Assembly (NCBI GenBank): GCA_013140805.1 | Contig: JABFRW010000120.1 | Location: 1-32,141, forward strand | DNA length: 32,141 bases | Source of the DNA: Candidatus Eisenbacteria bacterium | Lineage (GTDB): Bacteria > Eisenbacteria > RBG-16-71-46 | Direction of reading: 5' to 3' | Shown: in pieces, positions 22,798-29,812 of the stretch | How positions within the stretch are numbered: the stretch's first letter is position 1 | How the letters are laid out: every line of letters starts with the position of its first letter | Notes under the pieces: model-generated | Told to the model about the DNA's origin: nothing | Database searches by the model: none | The model's input: the letters and a program-made list of their open reading frames with translations, nothing else | Position numbers and translations under genes: made by a program

Positions 22798-24789
22798 ATG
22801 TCATCCCCGCTTGACCAGCCGTACGATCTCAATGCCCCGTGGAATCTGCGAGTCTCGGGAACGCAGGTACTCCCGCTAATTAACGGCGAGTTTCAAGTAC
22901 TGCGCGTAAGTGCTGGCCCCGGCACGGGGAAGACTTTCGGCCTACGACGGCGTGTTCTACGAATCCTCCATCCGGCCGGACTGGCCGTCTCTCCCAATCG
23001 GGTCCTCGTTTGCGCGTTCAATCGTGCGATCGCCCGTGACCTCGCAGATGAGATCAAGGAGGAGCTCAGGCCGCACGAACTGGGGCTTCCGCGAATCAAG
23101 ACGATTCACGGGCTCTGCGCCGAGCTCGCCCGGCTCGCGCCACGCACACTTCTGCCCGAAGAAGAGGAGGCCATGCTCTTCGACATTTGCGAGGAGTATC
23201 CACAACTTCGAGGCGCGGTGACTCGGTCACTGAAGAAGGCCGTGCGCGCACTTCGCGACCATGAAGCCGGGACCGCAGACCACCCGGCGCTCGCCCAGGC
23301 GGCGAGGCGCTGGCTCGGGGACCATGGCACGGAACTGGTCGGCGACCTGCCCCGCGCGGTTGAACGCCGATTCGCCAACGGCGACTTTGCTGACATCGGC
23401 TATGACCACGTCATTGTCGACGAGTTCCAAGATCTGACTGAGGTTGAGGCCAAGGTAGTTGTTCGACTCGTGGCCCCAGGCGGCAGCTTGGTTGTCCTCG
23501 GTGATCGAAAGCAGTCGATCTACTCTTTCCGAGGCAATGATCGTCGGGGGTTGGACGCGATCACCGACCTCGTCACGCAACCAATCACGAATCACACGAT
23601 GAACGAGTGTCAGCGCTGCCCGGAGCACATTGTGGCTCTGGCTAACGCGGTTGTGGCTCTTGAAAACGAGCCGTTGACGTCGGCGACAGACCGGGTTGCA
23701 CAGCTTCATCACGTTCACTTCAAGTCCCCAGAGAGCGAATCCGAAGGCATCGCTGCCGAGGTTGCGCGGGTCTTCGACGCGTTTCCCAAGGAGAAGCACC
23801 TCGTCCTCGTGACTCGGCGAGACTGGGGCTACGCGCTTCGCGAGCGGATACGTCAACTCGAGCCGAGGGCAAATGCGCGGACCATCTTCGCTGAGGACAT
23901 CTTGGAGACCTGGCCGGCCCGCGAGGCATTTCTGTTCTTGTCGATCTTGGCTGATTCAAGTGATGCGGTGGCGCTGCGAGACTGGATTAGCTACCGGCCG
24001 CCGAACGCGCAGGGGAAGAAGTTCAAGGCTCCAAACCGCAACGCCGGCGTCTATCGCCATTTGAGACGAGACGGCGGGGTGCTCTCACTTGGGCGAGTCC
24101 GTCAGCTCGTTGAGTCAGGCGAGATCCGAGGTACTGGCCGCGCGATCGTCCAGGCCCGCCTTCGGCGCCTTGTTGAGCTGGTTGACGCATTGCCACTGAT
24201 TGTGGATCCACAGGCGTTGGTGCAACACATTCTTGCGCCGGATCAGTGGATTAGTTTCAGTGGTCCGACGGCTGAGATGGCACGCGAGGATCTGGGCCGA
24301 CTGTTTCGCGAAGCGACGGCCATTTGTGCGGAGACCACAGATGTCACCTTGAGCAAGATCGTGAGAGCACTGAGGTATCGCATCGCTACACGACAGTCCA
24401 TCGGCGATGACGGCGGAGCCGGAGTCAAGATTGTCACGCTCTGGGGCGCAAAGGGTCTGACGGCGGACCATGTCTTCGTCCTGGGTCTCATTGATCAAGC
24501 CCTACCTGGACCATTCGATACGGACACAGCCGGACTGTCCGAGGGCGAGCACCTTGATGAACAGCGCCGACTGCTCTACGTCTCTCTCACAAGAGCGAAG
24601 AAGACGCTCGTCCTCTCGCGTCCCACGAAGGTTCGTTCGGGTGACGTTCAGGCGCTAGGTCTCGCCGAGGCGCCGGGTCGGGGTTGGTGGAGGGAAGTCA
24701 GACTGTGCCGATTCCTTGAGGACTTGCCGCGCGGAGCACTCCCAGACTCGGTGGCGTTCGAGCACTGGAGCCGCGTCAACATTAGCTGA
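22798..24789 (+). CDS. UvrD/Rep-type superfamily 1 DNA helicase, 663 aa
   Basis: The ATG at 22798 follows AGGAAAG at about nine bases; the open frame upstream overlaps the HEPN gene and is not used. SF1A helicase motifs in order are: Walker A AGPGTGKT (39-46), motif Ia region VLVCAFNRAIARDLADE, Walker B VDEFQD (207-212), motif III GDRKQSIYSFRG (235-246), motif V VTLWGAKGLTADHVFVLG (about 546-563) and motif VI RRLLYVSLTRAK (590-601). It should unwind DNA 3' to 5' with ATP. Domain 2B is shorter than in UvrD. The frame is followed, after one TGA, by 43 more protein-like codons. Helicases of this size occur in defence systems such as Gabija, but no GajA-like ATPase/TOPRIM gene is present here. 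Confidence 0.9.
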   Translation: MSSPLDQPYDLNAPWNLRVSGTQVLPLINGEFQVLRVSAGPGTGKTFGLRRRVLRILHPAGLAVSPNRVLVCAFNRAIARDLADEIKEELRPHELGLPRIKTIHGLCAELARLAPRTLLPEEEEAMLFDICEEYPQLRGAVTRSLKKAVRALRDHEAGTADHPALAQAARRWLGDHGTELVGDLPRAVERRFANGDFADIGYDHVIVDEFQDLTEVEAKVVVRLVAPGGSLVVLGDRKQSIYSFRGNDRRGLDAITDLVTQPITNHTMNECQRCPEHIVALANAVVALENEPLTSATDRVAQLHHVHFKSPESESEGIAAEVARVFDAFPKEKHLVLVTRRDWGYALRERIRQLEPRANARTIFAEDILETWPAREAFLFLSILADSSDAVALRDWISYRPPNAQGKKFKAPNRNAGVYRHLRRDGGVLSLGRVRQLVESGEIRGTGRAIVQARLRRLVELVDALPLIVDPQALVQHILAPDQWISFSGPTAEMAREDLGRLFREATAICAETTDVTLSKIVRALRYRIATRQSIGDDGGAGVKIVTLWGAKGLTADHVFVLGLIDQALPGPFDTDTAGLSEGEHLDEQRRLLYVSLTRAKKTLVLSRPTKVRSGDVQALGLAEAPGRGWWREVRLCRFLEDLPRGALPDSVAFEHWSRVNIS

Positions 24790-24921
24790 GTTCCATTCGA
24801 GCTCACACCTGACGATCTCGAAAAGTATCGACGCCCGATGAGTGAGGAGAGTGGAGTCGACTTCACCTTCGAGGAAGCATGGGCACGGGCCAGCACGCTT
24901 GTGTCCCACATCGCACGTTGA
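24790..24921 (+). other. In-frame protein-like extension after the helicase stop
   Basis: Directly after the TGA (24787-24789) the same frame runs 43 codons to another TGA and reads like coding sequence: VPFELTPDDLEKYRRPMSEE, then SGVDFTFEEAWARASTLV. An internal ATG at 24838 could start a 27-residue peptide. A nonsense mutation or readthrough would make this the end of the helicase. Confidence 0.4.
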
Positions 24922-24957
24922 AGTGCCGATCCCACCGGACTTCCGACTCGCCGAGTG

Positions 24958-25143
24958 TTACGCGGCTAGTGCCTGCGCCTGCTCCGGGTGATCGATGAAG
25001 TTCAGAACGCGCGCGAGGCGTGAGACATCGACCCCATGCTCGACGAGCAGTTTCCGAACGTCGTCCAGCGGTCCCGAAGTGCGAAGTGACTTGTTCTTCG
25101 GGAGGGAGGCCTGCGATGATGCGTGCATCATTTGGCCTGGCAC
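24958..25143 (-). CDS. Short hypothetical ORF, possibly a gene remnant
   Basis: The C-terminal 40 residues look like real protein (DDVRKLLVEHGVDVSRLARV, ending LNFIDHPEQAQALAA), helical and acidic/basic balanced, while the N terminus is weak and the only start is a GTG without a clear ribosome-binding site (an ATG pair lies four codons in). It may be the tail of a truncated gene. I recognise no family. It faces the helicase gene. Confidence 0.3.
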   Translation of the reverse strand: MPGQMMHASSQASLPKNKSLRTSGPLDDVRKLLVEHGVDVSRLARVLNFIDHPEQAQALAA

Positions 25144-25482
25144 TTCCCCTCCGCCATGCAGTCCGCGACGCCATTCGACTCAGTAGCTTGGCTATGCACC
25201 TCTTGGACAGCGCACGGATTCGCTAACTGCGCGTGAAGCCGCTGACATCAGAGCGGGCGCGAAGAGGCCAACCCTAGCGCGATCTGTAATGGTCATCTAC
25301 ACTATGTACGCGCTCGCGTATGTCGCTCACCCTGCACTCACAAGCCTTGCTCTGCCATCATGGACCTACACTCCTCGTCCGATGGCAAATCACGGTCGGG
25401 TAGGTCGCCAAACGTCACCCACTTCCAAGCCCAGCGCCAGTAGGTCTACCATTGGGGTTTAGGCGCGCTTTGTCGCGCATGA

Positions 25483-25494
25483 GTGTGGACAAGT
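25483..25494 (+). repeat. Left copy of a 12-bp direct repeat (GTGTGGACAAGT)
   Basis: The identical 12 bases recur at 29752-29763, on either side of the Schlafen operon and serine recombinase. It includes TGTGGACAA, the reverse of the high-GC DnaA box TTGTCCACA, so an origin-related meaning is also possible. A 12-base match can arise by chance in 32 kb; only the placement makes it notable. Confidence 0.4.
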
Positions 25495-25502
25495 GACGAA
25501 AG

Positions 25503-25525
25503 AGCCGCCATCAGGTGGCTTTTTC
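25503..25525 (+). terminator. Terminator-like hairpin
   Basis: AGCCGCC and GGTGGCT pair (one G-T) around the loop ATCA, followed by TTTTC on the plus strand. No gene clearly ends just before it; it may close a short RNA or shield the operon downstream. Confidence 0.5.
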
Positions 25526-25552
25526 GTTGGCGGTCAGGTGGGTGGAAGCGCG

Positions 25553-25568
25553 GTGACGCACGCGTCAC
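25553..25568. repeat. Inverted repeat GTGACGC-AC-GCGTCAC
   Basis: Two perfect seven-base arms separated by two bases. The symmetry suits a dimeric DNA-binding protein or a recombinase site. Confidence 0.4.
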
Positions 25569-25597
25569 GAAGAGCTGTCCACAAACCAGGAGCGAAG

Positions 25598-25620
25598 TCG
25601 AACTCAGAAGGTGAGTTCGA
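25598..25620. promoter_or_regulatory. Operator-like inverted repeat before the Schlafen operon
   Basis: TCGAACTCA and TGAGTTCGA are perfect nine-base arms around the spacer GAAGG, 73 bases before the first ATG of the operon. A further ten-base palindrome (TCAACGTTGA, 25627-25636) follows immediately. Both are candidates for repressor binding. Confidence 0.4.
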
Positions 25621-25692
25621 ACACGCTCAACGTTGACCCAGGTGGGGAAGGCCGTAGCCTGAAGAGGCTTATCAGCTCACCCCTTCACGCCC

Positions 25693-26493
25693 ATGGAGAC
25701 CCTGGACGATTCTTTACGTTCTTCGGAAGACGAGAACGCCCCGCTCATCCCGCATCCCGACAGTCTGCGTGTCTCCGACCAACAAGCCCGCCGACTGCGG
25801 GAGATCCTGAATGCTTCCGGCGACCGGCAGTACACGAAACTCGAGGCGAAGTACCGCGGCGAGGAACTGCTCCGGCTTACGGTAATGCTGCTCGACCCGG
25901 AGCGGTACAAGCACAACCTAGAGCACCCGCTCCTGCCGCCCGGATTCCCGATGTCTCCGCTGCCGCCGGATACCCCACCAGTACCGCGTGCCTTCCCAAT
26001 CAAGCTCGACGCAGATCATCCGCGAGAGATCGAACGCTCGCTGAAGATGCTGACTGACGAGCTTCGGTTCGTGAAGCGGCGACCGACCCATTGGCGGTGG
26101 GCGCTAGTCGCGCTCTACGAGGCGCTAGGTCACACGCTCGCGGCGCATCGGCCTGCAACGTTCCTGCCGTACACCGGACTCGATCAGGTGACAAGACTGT
26201 TCGACGCAGTCGTTGGTGAGAATCCCGAGCTACCGCAGGTGCGCGAGTCCGTAGGAATGATCGACCGGCTTCGGACGACGTACATAACGTGGGGAATCAC
26301 CCGGTGGCCGGTCGGCCTCAATAACCTGCCCGGCATATTCATCGATTGCATCCAGGTGATGAGGAGACACGATGCGACCGCGGAAACCAGTCTGGGGGGC
26401 ATTGAGCGATGCCTGCTGGGCTCAGCCCCCCGTACCCTTCCCAGACGATCTGCTCCGGGGCATAATGCAGGTGATGACAACCGAAACTCTTGA
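25693..26493 (+). CDS. Hypothetical protein, first gene of Schlafen operon, about 266 aa
   Basis: The frame begins METLDDSLRSSEDENAPLIP. It is soluble, with an acidic N terminus, a helical part (QQARRLREILNASGDRQYTK) and a proline-rich linker (LPPGFPMSPLPPDTPPVP). A second helical domain contains THWRWALVALYEALGHTLAA and an Arg/Trp-rich end (TTYITWGITRWPVGLNNLPG). The last 40 residues, after VMRRHD, read as low-quality sequence and overlap the next gene by 122 bases; either the overlap is real or a base error has displaced the true stop. The ribosome-binding site is weak. I do not recognise the family. Inverted repeats lie just upstream and may regulate it. Its partner genes follow without gaps. 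Confidence 0.6.
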   Translation: METLDDSLRSSEDENAPLIPHPDSLRVSDQQARRLREILNASGDRQYTKLEAKYRGEELLRLTVMLLDPERYKHNLEHPLLPPGFPMSPLPPDTPPVPRAFPIKLDADHPREIERSLKMLTDELRFVKRRPTHWRWALVALYEALGHTLAAHRPATFLPYTGLDQVTRLFDAVVGENPELPQVRESVGMIDRLRTTYITWGITRWPVGLNNLPGIFIDCIQVMRRHDATAETSLGGIERCLLGSAPRTLPRRSAPGHNAGDDNRNS

Positions 26494-27040
26494 AGCCCAC
26501 CTTGAAGCTAGGACTGAGTCACAACGCCTTGATTTCAAGCGGGCGGGAGACTGGGATGTGAGCCGTTTGGCGAAGGACATTCTCGCTATGTCCAACGTTC
26601 AGTACGGCGGCGACCTTATCATTGGCGTTGACGATGGCACATTCCACCGGACCGGCGTGACCCCGGAGCAAGAGTTGACCTACGTGTCGGATGTCATGCG
26701 GGACCAGATGACACGCTTCGCTGATCCACATGTCCAGTTTGATGTTGCCGTGGTGCCAGACCGAAGCGGATTGCGGTATGTGGTCATCCAGGTCCGGCAG
26801 TTCTCGGAGGTTCCCGTCATCTGCCGTGTCGATGACACCAAGGCTGGGGTGAAGAATGGAATCCTCTACTACCGCACATTGCATCGCCGCCCGGAGAGTG
26901 CCGCAGTGTCGAACTCATTCGACATGCGGACGACTCTCGATCTTGCCACGATCAAGATGATGCAGCAGCGCAAGGCCGCAGGCTACACGGTTGAAGAGAG
27001 CGCTGCGGAGGCGTTGACTGAGGAACTTGGTGGCCTCTAG
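26372..27040 (+). CDS. Schlafen/AlbA_2-domain protein, 222 aa
   Basis: The ATG at 26372 has GAGGAGA just upstream; ATGs at 26465 and 26474 are alternatives that would reduce the overlap with the first gene. The core matches the AlbA_2 (Schlafen N-terminal-like) domain: TESQRLDFKRAGDWDVSRLA with Glu49, Asp54 and Lys56, then AKDILAMSNVQYGGDLIIGV and DDGTFHRTG. A strand-rich half follows (LRYVVIQVRQFSEVPVICRV and NGILYYRTLHRRPES). Schlafen proteins of this fold are RNA/DNA-binding or tRNA-cleaving nucleases, and bacterial members occur in defence contexts. Here the domain is nearly the whole protein, with no helicase attached. It is the middle gene of a tight operon, four bases from the next start. 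Confidence 0.82.
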   Translation: MRPRKPVWGALSDACWAQPPVPFPDDLLRGIMQVMTTETLEAHLEARTESQRLDFKRAGDWDVSRLAKDILAMSNVQYGGDLIIGVDDGTFHRTGVTPEQELTYVSDVMRDQMTRFADPHVQFDVAVVPDRSGLRYVVIQVRQFSEVPVICRVDDTKAGVKNGILYYRTLHRRPESAAVSNSFDMRTTLDLATIKMMQQRKAAGYTVEESAAEALTEELGGL

Positions 27041-27043
27041 CCT

Positions 27044-27751
27044 ATGAAGCCTGACCTTCTCGAAAAGATTAAGTCCCGTGGGTACTGGCGAATCCATTTT
27101 CAGCCACTTGTTCACGCTGAGAAGCTGACGACTATCGACCGATGTCGAGAGATCGTCGAGCAGAGCGCGCTTGAACTACGTGGCTGGGAGTACCCAGCAA
27201 TCCTGAATGGCGCATCAGACGTTGGTCGGGAGCGCACCCAACAGTACTTTGAACTCTCAAATGATTGGGAGAATCACATCGAGTTTTGGCGGATGTACAA
27301 GACAGGTCAGTTTCTGCACTACCTTGCACTTCGCGAAGACTGGCTTGCAGACGACCAGCTTGCCTCTATGCGGGAGCGTGGGATTGCTCCCATGGCGAGG
27401 CTAGGCGTTGTGGGCAGTGTCTACACGGCCACGGAGATCTATGCGTTCTTGGCACGTCTTACACGAGCCGGCTTATACGATGAGGGTGTGTCGGTCGGCG
27501 TAACATTGTATGGCACCAAAGACCGTGCCCTCTTGATCGACGACCCCGGTCGCGTTGGGTTTTCCTATGAGCGGAAGACTTCCGCCGAGAAATTGGAGTG
27601 GAATCGGGTGCATTCGAAGGAAGAGGTGCTACAACAATCAACGGAACTGAGTCGAGATCTGATTCGAGAGTGGTTTGATGTATTTGGATGGCAGGCGGCT
27701 CCCGAGCTGATCGCCAAGGATCAAGAGCGACTCCTTACTCGCAGACTGTAA
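27044..27751 (+). CDS. Hypothetical partner of the Schlafen-like protein, 235 aa
   Basis: The ATG lies three bases after the stop of the Schlafen gene, so the two are surely co-transcribed. The protein starts MKPDLLEKIKSRGYWRIHFQ. Its alpha-plus-beta pattern includes ALELRGWEYPAILNGAS, FYMK-like aromatic-rich helices (ENHIEFWRMYKTGQFLHYLA) and a strand block VSVGVTLYGTKDRALLIDDP. No signal or membrane segment is present. I recognise no named family. Because it always directly follows the AlbA_2 gene here, I infer a complex or sensor-effector relation. The operon ends with a weak hairpin (27762-27777), and the serine recombinase gene converges on it 37 bases away. Confidence 0.65.
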   Translation: MKPDLLEKIKSRGYWRIHFQPLVHAEKLTTIDRCREIVEQSALELRGWEYPAILNGASDVGRERTQQYFELSNDWENHIEFWRMYKTGQFLHYLALREDWLADDQLASMRERGIAPMARLGVVGSVYTATEIYAFLARLTRAGLYDEGVSVGVTLYGTKDRALLIDDPGRVGFSYERKTSAEKLEWNRVHSKEEVLQQSTELSRDLIREWFDVFGWQAAPELIAKDQERLLTRRL

Positions 27752-27761
27752 TTCACACGGT

Positions 27762-27780
27762 GCGCGACATGGCGCGCTTT
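27762..27780 (+). terminator. Weak hairpin after the Schlafen operon
   Basis: GCGCG and CGCGC pair around ACATGG and are followed by TTTCCCC. The stem is short, so this is a tentative terminator between the convergent operon and recombinase gene. Confidence 0.35.
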
Positions 27781-27788
27781 CCCCTTCC

Positions 27789-29375
27789 CTAGGCAGCCGG
27801 CCTCTTTCGTGGCACAGTATCTTCCTCGGTGAGGGAATAGCTCGGAATCTGGAAGTTCTTCTCGACGATCCAATTTCGCAGACGCTCAACTACGCCCTGC
27901 CAAGAGCGAGTGGACCCTTTCCCTTCGAAGAAGGAGAAGGGTTCCTTCGCTTTGTAGAGCGCTTTTCTGTCTCGAACCTTCGGGTTCGCGCAGACGGCGT
28001 GGAGAATCGATCGGCGGCGAACCGGATCGCCTTCTTTGAAGGCGCGCGGGAGGGAGACGCTGAAGTTCAAGACCTCCTCGATCTGAGCGACTAGCTCCTC
28101 CGGTGAACGAGTAGGCTCGTCGAGTTGGATCTTCAACCTCGCCTGGCGATCGAGGATCTGCAGCCGGCGACGTTCGTATGTCTCCTCGTCGACCTGTGCG
28201 CGGAGCCGGAGTGTCAGCAGCATCTCGTTCTCTCTCGACGCTTCCAGCAGCGCCTTCTCCAGGGCGTCGCGCCGTGCAGCGTGATGGGAGGAGGTCGCCT
28301 GGAGTTGTTGCCGAATGTTGCTCGAAATCCAGTCCACCGCAGCTTTGGACAACGAGACGCGTCGAAGATCACGCAGAAGTTGGTCCTCAAGGGCAGTTTC
28401 GGGGAGGCACGGATTCGGGCACGGCCGGCCGCTGGTCCGAGAGCGGCAACGATAGTAAACGTAGCGCCTACCTGAGGGCTTGGTGTGGACTTCGGCGACG
28501 AGCGTCCCGCCGCAGATCCCGCACGTGAGCATCCCGGCGTACGCGAAGGTGTGATGCGCGGGCCGCGAACGTCCAGGACGGCCCAGCAGCTCCTGAGCTT
28601 GATCGAACATCGCCATCGTGATCATCGGCGAATGCGCACCGCGGTAGCTCTCACCGGACTTCAGGCGAATTAGCCCGGCGTAGTAAGGGTTGGCGAACAG
28701 TTTGAATACGCCCTGAAAGGTGAGGGGCTTGCCGCCCAGTTTTCCGGCCTTGCGGGTCTGCAGTCCCCACTCGTGCTCTGCCGCGCGAGCAATCTGCATG
28801 GGGCGCATTCGGCCAGAGAGCAGCTCGTCCCACAGCTTTTGCACAAGCGGAAATCGCTCGGGATCGGTGATCACAGTCTTGGTTGCCCGGTCTTCGATGT
28901 AGCCGACGGGCGGGCGAAAGTTCGGCCAACCGCGCTCGAAGCGTGCGCGATTTCCGCGCTTCACGTTTGCCCGCAAGTCGTCGATGAACTTTGTGGCGAT
29001 ACCGAGTTCGAAGTTGCCGAGGAAGCGGTCATTGCCGTCCCCGGTGAAGGTCCGCTCGGGCGTGATGATCTGCTCGATCTTCCTGTCCGCCAGGGCCTGG
29101 AGAATCTGGCCCGAGTCGAAGGGGTTGCGAGCAAGCCGATCCATCTTCCAACAGAACACGCCGGCAATCTCGCCCTTGTTCACCCGCTTCATGAGCTGGC
29201 CGAAGATCGGACGCCCTGGGGCCTTCGCGGAGCGCGCTTCGGTGAGGATTTCGTCGACCTCCAGCCCACGACGCAACGCCAGGAGTTTTAGCTCTTGGAT
29301 CTGAGAGTCGATCGAGAGGACTTGGCGGTCGTCCGACTCGGTCGATTTGCGGGCGTAGATGACGTGAGTGGGCAT
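27789..29375 (-). CDS. Large serine recombinase, 528 aa
   Basis: The ATG at 29375 opens MPTHVIYARKSTESDDRQVL; Ser11 is the catalytic nucleophile of the resolvase/invertase domain, and the second motif WKMDRLARNP supplies Arg80 and Arg83. The N-terminal catalytic domain (about 1-145) is followed by the recombinase DNA-binding domain (about 155-275, with LTFQGVFKLFANPYYAGLIR). A zinc ribbon comes next (CGICGG at 285-290, then Cys310 and Cys319), then a coiled coil around 360-430. This order and length are those of phage integrases and transposon recombinases that move DNA by a 2-bp staggered cut. All key residues are intact, so it is probably active. Its target site in this genome cannot be read from the gene. 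Confidence 0.93.
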   Translation of the reverse strand: MPTHVIYARKSTESDDRQVLSIDSQIQELKLLALRRGLEVDEILTEARSAKAPGRPIFGQLMKRVNKGEIAGVFCWKMDRLARNPFDSGQILQALADRKIEQIITPERTFTGDGNDRFLGNFELGIATKFIDDLRANVKRGNRARFERGWPNFRPPVGYIEDRATKTVITDPERFPLVQKLWDELLSGRMRPMQIARAAEHEWGLQTRKAGKLGGKPLTFQGVFKLFANPYYAGLIRLKSGESYRGAHSPMITMAMFDQAQELLGRPGRSRPAHHTFAYAGMLTCGICGGTLVAEVHTKPSGRRYVYYRCRSRTSGRPCPNPCLPETALEDQLLRDLRRVSLSKAAVDWISSNIRQQLQATSSHHAARRDALEKALLEASRENEMLLTLRLRAQVDEETYERRRLQILDRQARLKIQLDEPTRSPEELVAQIEEVLNFSVSLPRAFKEGDPVRRRSILHAVCANPKVRDRKALYKAKEPFSFFEGKGSTRSWQGVVERLRNWIVEKNFQIPSYSLTEEDTVPRKRPAA

Positions 29376-29422
29376 AGCCGCAGAGTGAGTAGCTTCATCA
29401 ATTCCTCAGAATCGAAGTTCGG

Positions 29423-29686
29423 TCAAGAGCGAGGAAGCGCGAACCCTGCGGATTGCTCATCGCCGCGTGTGAGTGCGCCGCTCGACTGCAGGAGCATCTC
29501 GACGAGAGAGAGCAGCTCGATCGCGCGGCTCCAGGCCTCTGGAAGCGCTAGGTCGAGGCTGCACTGTTCGCGCAGAATCATCTGAAGCCGACGCACCTCG
29601 GCCTCGCTGAGGCCGGCGCCGAAGCCTATGGGTGCCGTCGTGCGCTCGCAAAACTCGCCTAGGTTGTCATCATGCGGCACTGTCAT
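29423..29686 (-). CDS. Small recombinase-associated protein, 87 aa
   Basis: The protein starts MTVPHDDNLGEFCERTTAPI and continues with LSEAEVRRLQMILREQCSLD and a helical end (LPEAWSRAIELLSLVEMLLQ). It is all-helical and soluble and ends 47 bases before the recombinase start, so the two probably form one transcript in which this gene comes first. Small helical partners with this layout occur beside serine recombinases and may act as accessory or directionality factors; this is inference from position. No strong ribosome-binding site is seen. An inverted repeat GTGTC-ACGCGA-GACAC (29694-29709) directly upstream could be its operator. Confidence 0.55.
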   Translation of the reverse strand: MTVPHDDNLGEFCERTTAPIGFGAGLSEAEVRRLQMILREQCSLDLALPEAWSRAIELLSLVEMLLQSSGALTRGDEQSAGFALPRS

Positions 29687-29693
29687 ACATTCA

Positions 29694-29709
29694 GTGTCAC
29701 GCGAGACAC
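29694..29709. promoter_or_regulatory. Inverted repeat upstream of the recombinase operon
   Basis: GTGTC and GACAC face each other around ACGCGA, starting eight bases before the ATG of the 87-residue gene. Its position in the divergent gap (29687-29812) suits a repressor site for the recombinase operon. Confidence 0.35.
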
Positions 29710-29751
29710 GAGTTGTGAGCAGGAGGAGGGAGCGTCATCTCGTGCGCCTTT

Positions 29752-29763
29752 GTGTGGACAAGT
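29752..29763 (+). repeat. Right copy of the 12-bp direct repeat
   Basis: GTGTGGACAAGT is identical to 25483-25494. The two copies enclose the inverted-repeat block, the Schlafen operon, the recombinase and its small partner, that is, 4.28 kb in all. Confidence 0.4.
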
Positions 29764-29778
29764 CGGGTAGTGCGGGGA

Positions 29779-29812
29779 TGGACAGATCGCTCCGAATTGC
29801 TAAGATATTAAT
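29779..29812 (+). promoter_or_regulatory. Promoter for a leaderless ParB-like mRNA
   Basis: TGGACA (29779-29784) matches five of six bases of a -35 box and is followed, 16 bases later, by TAAGAT (29801-29806), which fits four of six bases of a -10 box. Transcription would then start at about 29813, the first base of the ATG. No Shine-Dalgarno sequence is present, which agrees with a leaderless transcript. Confidence 0.4.

Larger units (their letters stand above)
25144..25692. other. Noncoding block rich in inverted repeats
   Basis: No convincing gene lies here. Between 25463 and 25636 there are, in order: GCGCG...CGCGC (25463-25478), the direct repeat with TGTGGACAA (25483-25494), a terminator-like hairpin (25503-25525), GTGACGC-AC-GCGTCAC (25553-25568), a DnaA-box-like CTGTCCACA (25575-25583), TCGAACTCA...TGAGTTCGA (25598-25620) and the palindrome TCAACGTTGA (25627-25636). 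This density is far above the other gaps in the window and suggests a regulatory, attachment or origin region. Confidence 0.55.

Noticed and set aside
22798-24789. Assignment of the helicase as Gabija GajB
   Set aside because: No GajA-like ATPase/TOPRIM gene is adjacent; the upstream gene is of a different type.
24995-25226. Two short plus-strand frames in the region after the helicase
   Set aside because: Neither has a ribosome-binding site or protein-like composition.
25144-25692. CRISPR array in the repeat-rich gap
   Set aside because: The repeats are different inverted repeats, without a regular repeat-spacer pattern, and no cas gene is present in the window.
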